DNA of 64,000 nucleotides from Plumapathes pennacea (taxonomy: Eukaryota; Cnidaria; Anthozoa; Antipatharia; Myriopathidae). The stretch spans positions 24,973,069-25,037,068 of the forward strand of contig OZ038463.1 of the NCBI GenBank assembly GCA_964036295.1, given 5' to 3'. The stretch's first letter is position 1, and every line of letters begins with the position of its first letter. Under the pieces are notes generated by a model that saw only the letters and a list, made by a program, of their open reading frames with translations, made no database searches and was not told the DNA's origin. The translations under genes and the position numbers were made by a program. Below are positions 1 through 12,222 of this stretch, piece after piece.

Positions 1-1599
1 GATAGGTCAGCAGTTATCTCCCCACACCACCTGGATATTGATTAAAGTCTTGCAGTGACAGAATTTGAGCGACCCCGAAGAATGTCCTTTGTCCCAGCGT
101 GCAACATGTACTTACATTTTCTCGCCTGAGTCAAGCTGATGTGGTCGGTAGATAACAAGATAGCTTCTTTAAACAAAACTGTAACGCTTTTGACATCGTT
201 TTGCCATGGTCGATGCTTTTTCCACCTTCGCACATTGAGTGTAACACCATTAACACTAATAACAAAGGCAACTCAAACTGGTTCACAGTAAGTGCGTCAG
301 TGACAGCATTGGCAAGAGGCATATTATTACCTGAAGGTAGCGATAGCAGCCGGCTTGCACCACTTCTCGTGCCGGAAAACCCAATCCAGGGGTCACAACA
401 ACACACCCACCCACATCCCACTCATTGATTGGCACATGACAAGTGACTGATAAAGACGCTGGAGCATTAGTTTTACTCACATTTTCCGGCTGCTGGCGGA
501 AATTTATTGACATTTCGGTTGCACCTCAGTATACATTTCCAGCATAAACTATTTGAATAAGCCATCCGTGCAGCACATGGCTTCATGCGGATACTCCAGC
601 TTTGTCGGAGGGACATGTCATGGGAACAAGAACGATACCATGGTGGTCGAGTGCGTCAGCATTAGTGCTTGCCACAAAAACGACAAAGCACATCTGAGGT
701 GTTTGGATGTTAGGCACTCCTCAGCCGCCTCAGAAGCGAAACTTCTCTTGGCCCACTCAGGTGTGTTACTCTGTGAACTCTTCTTTGAATATTTTTAGTG
801 GAGCCAAACATCCGTATCCTTTTGTTCCAACTGCAGGTCTTTTTGAGGAAGAAAACCTTTCATTTGCCTACATCACTATATGCCCACACCATTGGGAGAC
901 ATGGAATTCGCTGGCGCAGCAATCGCCAAAACTGCTCCTGTCCTTCATTTTGGGCAGTGCACTGTAGAGCAAAGGCTGAACAAGAGATCAAATTCCAACA
1001 ATCAGCAAGGCTATACGCCATGACTGGAATCATCGTATCAATCGGAGCTGGTGAGTGAAACTTTTTCTCTCTGGGTGCAACTTCTGGCTTTGTGTGGTCC
1101 AGTCTGTCATTTGTCTGTTCCTTTGTGGCAGTTTTTGTGGGGTCACTATAAAAAATATCCATTTGGTTGGACCAATAAGTAGGCATAAAAGTCAAGACGA
1201 ATTTATCATCTGGATTTTCCTTCTCTATTCAAATGGACATGACTTCAAAACAAGATAAACAAATCAACTTTGTTCATTTTCACAGCCGGGTCCACACCCA
1301 GACGCTTTTTTTTTAATCGTAAACAAAAGACCAGCCACAAGCACTGACGTCCAGATATAATTACCTGTCATTTTCTACCATGGGAGTAATTGTTTTATTA
1401 GGCATGACTGCACACTTGATGTCGGGGGTCAGAGGTCTATTGTGAAAACTTTGGGCTGTGGATGGGGAAAATCACAAATAGGGACATTTTTCCTGTCTCT
1501 AGTCCACTCATACCCAACTGTATCCAGCATTTACTTTAACATACAATGCAAGGGTGTTTCTGCTCATGGTCTGTCCTTGATACATTTGCTGCCTTACAG

Positions 1600-3728
1600 G
1601 CATTTGCACTCGATGTCAGAAGCACTTGGATCACAGTGACCCAGGAGGCCAAGACCCTGTTGCCAAAGAAGCAAGTGACACGCAAGCTGTACCAAGGGCG
1701 CCGAGCCCAATGCACAACCAAAACAAGATGCCGTCTGTGCAGGTAGTTGTCTATTGTGCATTTCTCAAAACCTCAAAACCAGAGCGTACAAAGATAGTGA
1801 CATTGCTCTTCGGGCAGGGAGCGTCAAGCCCAGCATTGGAATAACCATATTCGCTTTGTTATCAGGATAAACCACAAGAGGTGTCGGACCTGTGCCAAGC
1901 ATTTTTTAATGTGTCCATCGAGGACACAAGGGCGAGTGTTTTCATCCCTGAAGAGTGGCAGCAGCAGCTCCGATGGGGAAAGGAATTGAAACAAATCTCT
2001 GGCCGAACAACGATGACTCCTCAACAAATTACTCAAGAGTTGCAATGTACAAGTCAAAATTGGCACTTGTGAGAAACCATGGCATGAGGCAAGCACGTGC
2101 ACCAAGAGGAACCACGTAATGAGAGCCAAGGATGTGATCACACCTGGAGATGGGGCTTTACTGTGGAAGGCACTTCAGTCCTCAGGACTCGTGGAAAGGG
2201 GCCTTGGCTGCAAGAAGCTGTTACCAGCTCATCAGCACTACCTTCTCTACCTACTGTTACCAGCTCTTCAGCACTACCTACTGAAGCATACGAAAATGCC
2301 TCTGGTTGGGACACAGGAAGGCAGATTTTATTGATCATGGCAGATATCATTTCTTTCAATCAGCTTCAGAGGTATCTGCCTCGAATCACTGAGTCCACGT
2401 TCAAAGTCGCTCAACAGCACAAACTTGTGATTAGTCAGGGTGTGCCACTCCCACCTCATCGTGTGCGAATGAGGGTTGACAACAGCCAACTGGACCACTT
2501 CCTGCGTTCATAAAAAGTGCTCATGTTATGCAAGATCTGCCGTTCAGTCAAAGGTACCTCCAGCTGACAACAGGAGACATACTGGAAACGCCCAATGTCA
2601 TTCATACAATGATTCTGGAGCGCATCGTCAGGCAATACCAGCAGTATTGCAAAGAAACAGGATTCAAGCCGTTTGGTCACACCACAATGCTGAACATCCT
2701 ATCCGCCTGCAGTGCAACTGTTCGGAAATCCTTGCTGCTGAAGGTAGCAGAGCATTTGAAGATCTGTGCAGGGTCGTAAAACGTTTGGAAGAGTGTGGCG
2801 CATTGTCCAGAAATACCACAGAGAGCTTGCAGCAATCACTGAAAACCAGCAAGCAATATCTGAAGTCCTACAATAAGGTAAACTTGTAACAGATTGGCTT
2901 GTGCTACTTTGGGACATTTGGGACTTCCTTGGTACTGAAAAATGAACCATGTCTTTTCCAGTGTGCTAGCACTCGAACAACTTCGAGTTCTCTGACCGTC
3001 AAATCACCACCTGGAGGGCATACAGCATCGGATCTGGGAAGACAATCCTAGAGCAAGATCTCTAAGGTATCTATATCAGCCTCCTGTGTAACTAGTTGTG
3101 TGTGGATCGGTTACCACAGTCAAACGTTTTCCAACACAGCCACGCACCTACACTTGTACACTTGTCGTGAGCACACTGCAGATCGAGATAGTTCCGACCA
3201 AAGATCCATCCCAATCCTCCCTTCTCTCAGCTGGTGCACAGTACACGGCTATCCAAATGATGCATGTGGCTACAGTATTTGAGTGGATGTGTAACGATCA
3301 CGTTTTTATTTCTTTTCAGCCCAGGCTTTCCAGGGTACCTTCAATCAGCCATTTTCTGCTGGCAATTTCACGATGCTAAAGGGAGGGAGGTCGACGCCCA
3401 TGCCACCAGAGCCGACTATGCAGCCGCAACACTGCGCCACCATCACAATGCGGACAGTGACGGTGAGAGAGCTTAGAGAGAGGAGCAAGAATACGCCTCC
3501 ACGTGCAAGAATACGCCTCCACGCGCACCCAGTCACATATGATCATCTGAATCTGTATGACATGGAAAACGAAACAAGCTCAACAAGCTTAGCATCGGCA
3601 TGCTGAGTGACATTTGCACGTTCTTCGAAGTTGAAACCGCACATTTAACTGCCCACCGCAAGGCACCATACATTGCAGTACTACAAGCAATGATTCGAGA
3701 ATGCAGCTGCCACAGAAAGGACCTTTAA
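1600..3728 (+). pseudogene. Decayed multi-exon copy of an expanded cnidarian gene family, function unknown
   Basis: Coherent protein pieces lie in order on the plus strand but in different frames. A possible exon at about 1600-1741 sits between TTACAG and a GTAG donor; another possible exon begins near 1871 after ATCAG. The best block is 2330-2880, read in three successive frames, with motifs SFNQLQRYLPRITESTFKVA, PNVIHTMILERIVRQYQQYC and AAEGSRAFEDLCRVVKRLEE, ending at a possible donor AAG/GTAAAC. A last exon after TTTTCAG near 3317 leads to a basic C-terminal stretch at about 3560-3728 containing LSIGMLSDICTFFEVE and IRECSC before a TAA. I recognise the blocks from a protein family repeated many times in coral genomes and probably spread with transposons, but cannot name a function. 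Frameshifts make it dead. The related fragment at 48.9-49.5 kb shares the C-terminal region. Confidence 0.5.
3485..3524 (+). repeat. 20-bp tandem duplication inside the last exon
   Basis: The 20-mer GCAAGAATACGCCTCCACGT at 3485-3504 is followed at once by the same sequence with one change at 3505-3524. Twenty is not a multiple of three, so the duplication shifts the frame and is one of the visible breaks of the surrounding pseudogene. Confidence 0.85.
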
Positions 3729-4612
3729 ACATCACGAACCATACTGATTAATTCCTCGACCCCTGTGCTCCATAATGGTCTGTTTATTGTGCACTCTCGA
3801 GCTGACTGGTGCCTCGTCTGCTTAAGCTTCAATGGTATTACAGTTTCTGCATACAAGTACAGCAATTGTAACACAACATTTTAGAACAAGATGGTAAACA
3901 TTTGTCTTGTAATCTTAATGGAAAGAGGAGTTTCAACAACTTTTCAAACAAACGTCAGCGAAAGAACACTGAAAGTACTGAAAGCAGCATCAAAACAATG
4001 TGATGTTTCTGAGCCGGTAAAGGATTCCAGTCATTCTTCGTGTCAACTTCAGCAATCTATAAAGGACTTCATACATTGTAAGTATGAACCATTTGTGTTT
4101 CTCAGAAATTTACATTTCCTTCCATTTCTTTGCCAACTCGTCTTCTTTGTCTCAGTCTTCACCTGTTCTGCCATCTCTTCATGTTGTTGTGCACTCTTGC
4201 AGCTAGTCCACATGACTAGTATGACTTTGAAAGATTGCTATGCTACATGAAAGTATTATTTTTCAATTGGACCTCATAAGTCGAAAAAGAATGTTGTCAT
4301 TCGTTCAATTTAAGCTTAAAATCTTATTAACATACTGAACTTCAAATCGGTTTACCACATCATTGCAAAACAAATGTAATTTCAAGGTGAAAAGCGGGAT
4401 ATGTCGCACGCGCACCCTTCAACTCTAAACCAAAACATAAACGAATTCATCTGTGTTAAACTGTGTCAAGTTTGTTTTATTGTCTTAAAAAGTCACCAAA
4501 ATAAAAGTGAATGCATTAAAAACACTTGTTTCATCGTCATTTAAATAAATCATCAAGCAGATAATGATGGAAATGGATTGTTACAACCTCACCTTTGACT
4601 TTATCATTTCAA
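3729..4612. other. Non-coding stretch, no recognised feature
   Basis: AT-rich sequence. An open stretch from 3891 runs to a splice-donor-like GTAAGT at 4078, but it resembles nothing I know and may be chance. No repeats shared with the rest of the window were seen. Confidence 0.4.
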
Positions 4613-4652
4613 GAAGGCTGGCAGGGAGATACTCATCTCCCTGCCAGCCTTC
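4613..4652. repeat. Perfect 18-bp inverted repeat with 4-nt loop
   Basis: The arms 4613-4630 and 4635-4652 are exact reverse complements around the loop ACTC. Just downstream GTCATAAATAATG occurs twice (4653-4665 and 4680-4692) on either side of a smaller palindrome GGCCTTCCAGGCC. It is either a foldback insertion or a cruciform-prone site. Confidence 0.9.
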
Positions 4653-4730
4653 GTCATAAATAATGGCCTTCCAGGCCAAAGTCATAAATAATGAAAGTAC
4701 CTATATGTAACCCGGTGACACACGTTTGAG

Positions 4731-5956
4731 CATGGGAAACTTTTTGCTCGCGGACAGCGCAGCTGCGGCGAGCTTAAAAATGGAGGTTTTTTTTGTTTTC
4801 CTTTTTCTGGGTCGAGAATCAGCACACGGTGATTGGTTCACATTATCACGTGATATGCGATGACGTAAATCGCCACCCGGTTGGCTCAGTTGGTTGAGTG
4901 CTGGTCTTTCGTGCAGGATGTCGCGGGTTCGAACCCCAGCCGGACCAGCACTCGGGGTCTTACAATAACTAAGGAGAAGATGCTGCCTTTGTTTTTATCA
5001 GCAAATGGTAAGATCTTCACTTGGCTCGGATGACTACATAAAGTGGCGGTACCGTCTCCCTATACTTCTATACTTGATTACAGGGGGACGTAAAAGAACC
5101 ACTGAGGATGTAAACAAATTTCTGGCAGTGACCACTCTCAGTGCCTGTACTCCACAGTAATGTTGCAAAGCCAAATTGTTGCTAAAAAGCCCCTTGAGGA
5201 GAGCATCAATAAAAATATGTAATGTATGTAATTGACTTCGCTAAACAACTCGAGATGTGGCAGTGAATATTGCTCATTACTTGTGTGTTAACTGCATCCT
5301 ATCCAAACTCAAAACCATTGGGCTCTGTGGAACATGCACGGATAAACTGGATTTTAGGGAATGATTATGGCTTGTGTTCTTAAGTTCACCGCTGAAGCTT
5401 TGAGAATAGCCGTAAACAAATGTTTGATGGATACCGCTCGAGGATTGCAAATTTCTCTGTCGCCGCTAAAAATGTAATCCCGATGAAACTTTCTGTGGCG
5501 GCACAAAATACTTCTGGGAAGATAACAGGCCGAAAACGGAAACCAAAGCTACAATGAGCTTTAGCCACAAAACAATGACGATTTATGCTTTACTCTGTGC
5601 ATGACATCTGTTGCCTCATAACATTCTTCTGCTTATCGTACATTGCCTGTTGAAATGTTTCTTTCATTCGATCATGTAGCCTTTGTTTCGCAATGGTCAT
5701 TGTATACCAGATATGAAAAATACACCGAAATAGGAATAAGAAGCAAGTGTATGAGTGTTGTAATGATAATTTATAGTTTAATCAGGTTTCATTTGAGCAA
5801 GGTGTCAACAGCCAAGTTCTCTATACTGTGTGATATTTTTCTGGTGAGAAACTGGAAGTCTTTCTTGGGAGTTCCACTCTTGTCCCTACTTTCCATTTTA
5901 GTATATTCTGGTCTCGACACAACTCATGCCGCGAGCTCACTGGCGACACCAGTCTA
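4731..5956 (+). mobile_element. Repeat family A, short non-coding copy 1 (SINE inside)
   Basis: This stretch is homologous to 42274-43530 (opposite orientation) and 59195-61413 (same orientation), and its two ends match the ends of the long transposon at 20561-27144. The left end carries TTTTTGCTCGCGG, the run GAGCTTAAAAATGGAG and the shared block CACGGTGATTGGTTCACATT. The right end is the reverse complement of CTGG-NN-TTGCCAGTGAGCTCG, seen at one end of every copy. The interior holds no coding sequence. I infer a non-autonomous, internally deleted derivative. A SINE sits at 4869-5227. Confidence 0.8.
4869..5227 (+). mobile_element. tRNA-derived SINE, coral type
   Basis: The head at 4877-4943 has RNA polymerase III promoter boxes: A box TGGCTCAGTTGG near 4882 and a perfect B box GGTTCGAACCC near 4926. 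CCGGTTG can pair with CAGCCGG as an acceptor-like stem, but the T stem is imperfect, so this is not a working tRNA gene. The body (CTCGGGGTCTTA, GCAAATGG, GGGACGTAAAAGAACC) matches a SINE type I remember from corals, and the tail ends in ATGTAATGTATGTAA. GTAA flanks it on both sides (4865-4868, 5228-5231). The uninterrupted target can be read in the family A copy near 27035, where the bases on either side of the SINE are contiguous. Confidence 0.85.
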
Positions 5957-6108
5957 GTCTTCTGAATCATTGAAACTCTTCAGTAAGAGTTTGACTTCTT
6001 CAATCACTCAGATATCCATGTCGAAGGCTGCTTCTGGAAGAGACAGAAAGACAACTGGAAACGCAGGCAGTACACACATATTCGTTTTCAAGAGAAATTA
6101 ATCTCTAA

Positions 6109-7985
6109 CCCTTTCGCTACCAAGGACGTATATATACATCCTCAGTTCCGTCATGCAACAACCCAAGACGTATATACACATCCTCAAAACAAACACTTCA
6201 CCCAGTGCCCGGTCACTCAAATAAAATCATGCCACGTACTCTGGTGGATGAGAAAGGTCTGGTACTGATTGGTAAAGACTGCTGACCACAAGCATTTCGC
6301 TCAGATCCCATAAACCTCGGCTGTTTATTCTTTGAGTTTCAAAATGGCGTCTCATCCACACATACTCAAGAGAAGTTGTGGATGAAGTTTTCGCCAATGC
6401 TGATTCAGATTATGATGAAAATAGCGACGACAGTGATTCGTACCATCTGAGCGGCTCAGAGGTGGACTTCTCGGAAGGAGAAGCCGTCAAAGGGAATATA
6501 GAACTTCAGAAGATGAAGACAACATCAAACCACCTGTGGTTGCACGTGGGCATGGAGCTGCTCGAGGCAACTGAGGAGCAAGGAGAGGACGTGGTAGAGG
6601 AAGAGGTGGGAGAAGAATGACTCGAGAAGAGGAGCAATTGCTGGAGGCAAAGTGGTTGGCTGTTGATCAAAATCCACAAATTCCAAACTTCATAGCTACA
6701 CCTGGAATCCAAGTTTAACTCCCTGATGTGCAGCTGACTTTATGAAATTATTCTTTACGGATGATTTTTTTGATCTATTAGTCACTCAAACAAACTTCTA
6801 TGCTTCACAGTACATGAGAAACAACCCTGATCCACCTACACATTCACAAGCAAGGTCATGGTTTGATACAACAAGGGCTGAAATGAAGAAATTCCTTGCT
6901 CTGTCTCTCCTGATGGGAATTGTAAGAAAGCCTGCCATTTCTGATTATTCGAGCCAAAACCCTTTCCTAAAGGGTTCAATCTTCAATAATGTAATGCCAC
7001 GAAACCGTTAACAAACAATCCTGAGGTTTTTGCATTTTGCTGACAACTCTCAATACGACCCAAATGATGCAGACCGGGACAGGCTGTTCAAAGTCAGACC
7101 ACTTGTTGATTTAATGGTCTCCAAATTCAAGACAACATACATTCCGGAGAAGAATATATCAATTGATGAGGAGTTGCTGTTGTGGAAGGGGAGGCTTGTT
7201 TTCAAGCAGTATACCCCACTCAGATGAGCTTGATTTGGAATCAAAATGTTCAGCTTATGTGAAACCTCTGGTTACCTGTGGAATTCCTATGTTTACCTCG
7301 GAAAAGAACCCAATGGCCGTGATGTAGATCAGCAACTGTTCGATACGTTGGGGAAGAGTGGTGCTGTTGTCCCCCGACTGATGGATACGCTGCTTGGAGA
7401 AGAGTACCATGTTTATGTTGACAACTGGTACACAAGCGAGGAACCGTTTGCATATCTTCATGACAATGGAACAGCTTCTTGTGGAACTGCAAGGAAGAAC
7501 CGTGTCAAGTTGCCAGCATCATTGAAGAATCCTTGCCTGCAAAAGGCTGAGAATGATTTCAGAAGAAATGATTACATGTTGGCCATTCGTTTCAATGACA
7601 AGAAAGAGATCTACTTCTTGTCAACCATCCACAAGGCCAATGTCATTGACACAAGAAAGAGGGACAGACATGGCAATGAAATCAGAAAGTTGAAACTGGC
7701 TGATGACTAAAACAAGAACATAGGAGGTGTCGACCGAAATGATGAAATGATTGGCACCTATTCTGCCGTAAGAAAGAGTATGAAGTGGACCAAGGTGGGC
7801 TTTCATTTCATTGAGGAAGGCATCCTAAATGCCCACATCTGGAACAAGATGGGTCCTAGAAATCCCCTTTTGCGGTTCAAGCTGGGCTGCATTTCATCAC
7901 TTCTCACCGCAGCTGGTGCTGAACTTGCTGCACCTAATGCCTCCGATCGCTATTCAGGCCATCACTTTCCTGAATTAATTCCTTT
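6109..7985 (+). mobile_element. piggyBac transposon, 3' end lost
   Basis: The 5' end CCCTTTCGCTACC at 6109 follows CTAA, one change from the TTAA target of piggyBac elements. It is followed by an imperfect repeat of GACGTATATA at about 6124 and 6166. The transposase remnant follows. No matching 3' terminal repeat (GGTAGCGAAAGGG) is found before the A/C-rich Penelope-like sequence begins just after the last recognisable transposase residues near 7985. Confidence 0.8.
6343..7985 (+). pseudogene. piggyBac transposase pseudogene (DDE_Tnp_1_7)
   Basis: An acidic N-terminus (NADSDYDENSDDSD) at 6390-6620 is frameshifted from the catalytic body. The body, 6742-7985, runs in one frame broken by stops at 7009, 7225, 7231 and 7708. 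All three catalytic aspartates expected from the family are visible: SIDEELLLWKGRL (about 7160), VYVDNWYTSEE (about 7415) and GGVDRNDEM (about 7726). The C-terminal RYSGHHFPELIP is typical, but the Cys-rich domain that should follow is missing at the junction with the next element. Two of the stops sit where the family has Arg, which fits CGA-to-TGA changes. The original enzyme cut and pasted DNA at TTAA. This copy is dead. Confidence 0.9.
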
Positions 7986-8249
7986 TCGATCTTCGCTTGG
8001 TTTTCTCCGTTACAGTAACTACCATTCCCATTGTTTCACAACGCACGTGCGCACCACAGGTCACCAATTCCACATTTCTGCCCATTTACCACATTCCCTA
8101 CATTTCTACAACCTGCCACACCCGCATTTTAGCGCTGCAACATGTTATCACACACTAACATGCACAATTTCATATTACAATAATATTCGCCAGTTTATCA
8201 CCCCCGTAACCCCATATATAACTCACCCATTACTAATTTCCACACAGTA

Positions 8250-10680
8250 GCACAGGGGTCAAAATACCCATAATACAATTTATACTATGTTCCGATTTAC
8301 CGGGAAAAAGAGAGATCCTAACCAAGGATCCTCCTTGTGCTGCTATTTCACAACATTCCCCCCATTGTAGTTATTTATCACACTTCCTTCCGCTCCTAAT
8401 TAATCTTCATAACTTAACCATAACGTTATCATAATCCGATAATAAATAATTTATGTTGCTCTCAAGCGCACCCCAGGACCCCACTCAAAGACCATTGTTC
8501 CCATCACAACTGCCCACCCCACCCCCCTCCCCCTCCCTCTCCCCCTCCTCCCCCCCAAAACATTTTTTTTTGTTCACAAGTATTTCATCTAAAAAATCCA
8601 CAGACCCAACCAAGAAAGCTCGCCCAAAAGTGGCAACCACCACCACCAACATGAACGAATCCATCCTAAAAATGAACACCACTTTTAACCCCACACTGAC
8701 CTCCATCCGTAACTACACACCACAACCCACTGTCACCAGTAACTCATCCACAGCCACTAGCAAACTAGCGTCATTCGTAGACCAATCATATCTGGCTGTG
8801 ACTCTCCAACCGGCAAATTATCATCCTTTGTTGACCATTTCCTTAAACCACTTGTACATCAATTCCCATCCTACATCAAGGATACAACACATTTCCTCAA
8901 CATCATTTCCAACATCAACACTCCCCTACCCCCAGACACAATCTTGGTTACAATCGACGTCACCTCCCTGTACACCAACATCCCTCACAACGAAGGTATC
9001 AAAGCAGCTATTGAAGCCCTCTCCCTGGCCCCACCACAACCCCAACAACCACCCCTCCACAATATTGAAACCCTCCTCAAATTTATCCTCCAATACAACT
9101 ACTTTTCATTCAACAATGACTATTTCCTACAAACCCAAGGCACAGCCATGGGAACACGAATGGCCCCTTCCTAAGCTAATTTGTTCATGGCTGCCTTAGG
9201 AAAACAAATTTTACAAAATGCCCCCAACCAACTACAACCTCTCCTATGGAAACGGTTTATCAACGACATCTTTATGATTTGGCCACATGGCAAAACAACA
9301 CTCCCTACTTTCCTCAACCACCTCAACTCATCCCATCCTACCATCAAATTTGTACATGAACAGTCCCAAACATCAGTCAACTTTCTCAACACAACCATCC
9401 GTCTAACCCCCGACTACAAACTTGAATCCTCCCTACATTAAACCAACTGACAAGGGACTACTCCTACACAACTCCTCCCACCATCCCCATTCATGTAAAA
9501 CAGGAACAATCTACAGTCAAGCCCTTCGATACCGACATATCCTTACCAACGACTATGAGCTACATTACAAGAAAATCAAAGAAAAAAAAATTCACCCAAC
9601 ATCATAAATGTGAGATGCAAGTTCAAATCAAGAAGGGTCCACAGGAACCTCACAGCAACCCAGAGACTCAAGTGGATCCCAAACAAGGCTAAATGACGGC
9701 AGACACCGGAATCAAATAGAACTATTCCAAGTACTCCCATGTCGATGGGTGATGTTCTTACTTTCATTCGGCTATGTATAGGGTACTTCCTTAATTAAGC
9801 TACACAAATATACCCATACAATCGCAATAGAAACCAGAGATAAAAAAAATTCTACAATGAAATCCTACGATAGACGATCATTCAACAACATAAATAGACA
9901 TGCAAGTTCAAATCAAGAACAACCCACAAAAACAACCCACAAGAACCCCACAGCAACCCAGAAGCTCCAGTGGATTCCAGCCAGAGCCAAATAAGCGAAC
10001 ACTATGTCAAAATAGAACTATTCAAAATCAAAATTAATCAGCACTCTTGTTCCCAAGTGATATTCTCACTAATTATGCCAAATCACAATTTCCCACAAAA
10101 TGTTCATTATACAAACCATAGTAAACCACAATGTAATTTCCATTTTCATTCTGTATATATTCCACTATTTTCAATTAGCAATACAAATATACACGTTTCT
10201 CTTTCACCTTAATTCATTTACAACAACCAATTTGTACATCAATAAAAACACGTTATTTTACAAAATTCAAACACTACCAACTTCTACAAATCTTACCTCT
10301 TTATTGTTCTACCATCCACAGCGAGATGTTACATGTCAACAAAGATTCAGCCGATCCACAAAAAATTAACACTGGCCTCCTCAATCTCACTCAATGATCA
10401 TTCAAACACTGCAGCTTCAACGACGAATCCACTGCATGCAATATCATCCATCGTAAACAGTCACACTTGCCCAGAACAAAATGGTCAACCGAGCAGTTTC
10501 TCACAAGGATACAACCACAAACAAACCCACAAGCGACTCAACTAAACAGAATTCCATTAGTCTTTTCACACACAAGATGGCCGACCCCAAGTGTCCGTGC
10601 ACTACCACTGACCGTGGTCATGTGCACTGCAGACTCATACGAACAAAACAGTCCAGGATGACGTAACAGACAGATTTAGC
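8250..10680 (+). mobile_element. Penelope-like retroelement 1, degenerate
   Basis: About 2.4 kb of strongly A/C-rich plus strand containing the reverse transcriptase remnant at 8780-9620. A 3' part has an imperfect direct repeat: ATGCAAGTTCAAATCAAGAA occurs at 9615-9634 and 9900-9919, each followed by CACAGCAACCCAGA and AGTGGAT. The composition skew marks the element body; the limits are approximate. No GIY-YIG domain was found after the reverse transcriptase, unlike the copy at 30.6-33.3 kb. Confidence 0.65.
8780..9620 (+). pseudogene. Penelope-like reverse transcriptase pseudogene
   Basis: In frame from about 8780: SGCDSPTGKLSSFVDHFLK, then VTIDVTSLYTNIPHNEGI (motif A), FLQTQGTAMGTRMAPS (about 9127-9171), a TAA at 9172 where the family has Tyr, then ANLFM, RFINDIFMIW (motif C) and FLNTTIRL. 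A frameshift at about 9430 precedes KPTDKGLLLHNSSHHP. The order and spacing are those of Penelope-like reverse transcriptases, which copy RNA at chromosome nicks or telomeres. The motif C FxDD is FIND here (9256-9267), so a catalytic Asp is lost. A long Pro/Ser-rich open frame over the same region (8453-9199) is a shadow of the A/C-rich strand. Confidence 0.85.
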
Positions 10681-10765
10681 AAAGACAATGCGGCGGTAAT
10701 CTAGTGCTGTATCCTGTGGTGAAGAAGCCCATTAAATCATTTTTGAAATCTCGCGTTCAACTGGG

Positions 10766-11869
10766 TTGCGTTTTATTTCCGTCATGCTTTCATCGATCTT
10801 CGTGTACAAAGATGGCTGGTGGTCTAAACGCTGTGATGCTTTAACTATTGCATTCGCTGAAAATCTCATGGACGATGTGGAGTTTGCTGTGCTCTTTGAT
10901 GCCAACAGATCAAAGCCAAGTTTTCCATACTGGAAGTTTGATGAATTTGTCTTGAACAACTGGGATGATACAGAATGCCGCACGGAATTGAGGTTTGCCA
11001 AGAATGACTTGAACTCATTAATACTCTCCCTTCAAATTCCGGACCAAATTGTCTGTCAACAGCGAAATATCTGCAGTGGAATGGAAGGATGCTGAAGAGA
11101 CTCATACCCGTGCCGATATATGGATATGGTGCCCCGCTTTGGACGAAACCCCACTGAACTCTGCCTAATATTTAACACTGTTTTGTACCACATTTATTCT
11201 CTTCATCACCGTCGCCTGCAAACTTGGGACCAGCCTTTCCTCCAGCCCGATCGACTGCATGACTATGCCAAAGCCATCCACCAGTACGGGGCACCTCTAC
11301 AGAACTGTTTAGGCTTTATAGACGGAACAGTCCGTGGGATTGCAAGACCAAAAGAGAACCAACGCGTGATGTACAATGGCCACAAAAGAATCCACGCTTT
11401 GAAGTTTCAGAGTGTGGTGATTCCAAACGGCATCATAGCCAACTTGAGTGGTCCCTTCGAAGGTAAATGGCACGATAGCATCATGCTACAACAGTCTGGA
11501 CTGCTTGAAGAACTGATACATATTGCCTTCTTCGAGGGACAACCCCTTTGCTTGTATGTTGACCCTGCATATCCCTTGGGAGTCCACCTTCAGGCACCAT
11601 ACAAGAACAATCCCTTAACTCCACAGATGGCCCTGTACAACAAAGCCATCAGTGAAGTGAGGGTAGCTGTGGAGTGGCTGTTTGGGAATATTACAAATTA
11701 TTTTAAATTCATTGATTTTAAGAAGCAAATGAAAGTTAATTTAAGTGCTGTGGGTAAGATTTACTTTGTGCATGCTCTGCTTGAGAATGCTCACACCTGT
11801 CTTTATGGCAATATAGTTTCAGATGCTTTTCAGGTGCAACCTCCATCTTTGGAAGAATATTTCTGGTAG
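10766..11869 (+). pseudogene. PIF/Harbinger transposase pseudogene (DDE_Tnp_4)
   Basis: One frame spans 10766-11869 with a TGA at 11093. The N-terminal part has FAVLFDANRSKPSFPYWKFD and ECRTELRFAKNDL, then ICSGMEG; after the stop come SYPCRYMDMVPRFGR, LGFIDGTVRGIARP (first catalytic Asp), GPFEGKWHDSIML, LYVDPAYPLG (second Asp) and VRVAVEWLFGNI (Glu). About ten residues around the stop look deleted relative to the family, so small compensating indels probably made the stop. Harbinger elements normally also carry a Myb-like gene; none is here, but an inverted partial copy of this gene's N-terminal part follows at 12.03-12.2 kb. Clear terminal repeats were not found. Confidence 0.85.
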
Positions 11870-11892
11870 ACCTGCTTTGTTTTGTTCCGGTT

Positions 11893-12222
11893 TTATATTT
11901 TCAAAGCTGTGCACCATATCTGTGTATTGATCAACAAGTCTAAGAGAGCCTCTTTAGCAATATATGCAATCTTTCCAATTGCTGCTGACAGAATTTTTTC
12001 TGCAATTCGAAAGAAAGCAGAAGTGGGTCCACAGACATTTTTGGTAAACCTTAGTTCTGAGCAGCATTCTGCATCCCAGTTTTTGAGGTCAAATTTCCAG
12101 TACAGTAAACTTGGCTCATCATACAATAAAATCTGGAAAGTGAAAACACAGCTCGTAAGCTCGTAAAAGGAAATTCCATACTGCATTTCAAAAAGTCTAG
12201 AAAGTTTTTCAGGCGCAATCAT
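11893..12222 (-). pseudogene. Inverted fragment of Harbinger transposase N-terminus
   Basis: The minus strand reads EPSLLYWKFDLKNWDAECC then SELRFTKN at about 12135-12050. This parallels PSFPYWKFDEFVLNNWDDTE then CRTELRFAKND of the adjacent transposase, and the DNA is also similar. After that point the sequence is unlike the transposase. The simplest reading is a second, inverted, rearranged Harbinger copy. Confidence 0.6.

Noticed and set aside
4877-4943. tRNA gene with A and B boxes
   Set aside because: The T stem is mismatched and the sequence continues into a SINE body with a target duplication, so this is a SINE head, not a tRNA gene.
8453-9199. 248-residue Pro/Ser/Thr-rich open frame
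   Set aside because: It runs in a different frame over the Penelope reverse transcriptase. Open length comes from the A/C-rich strand.
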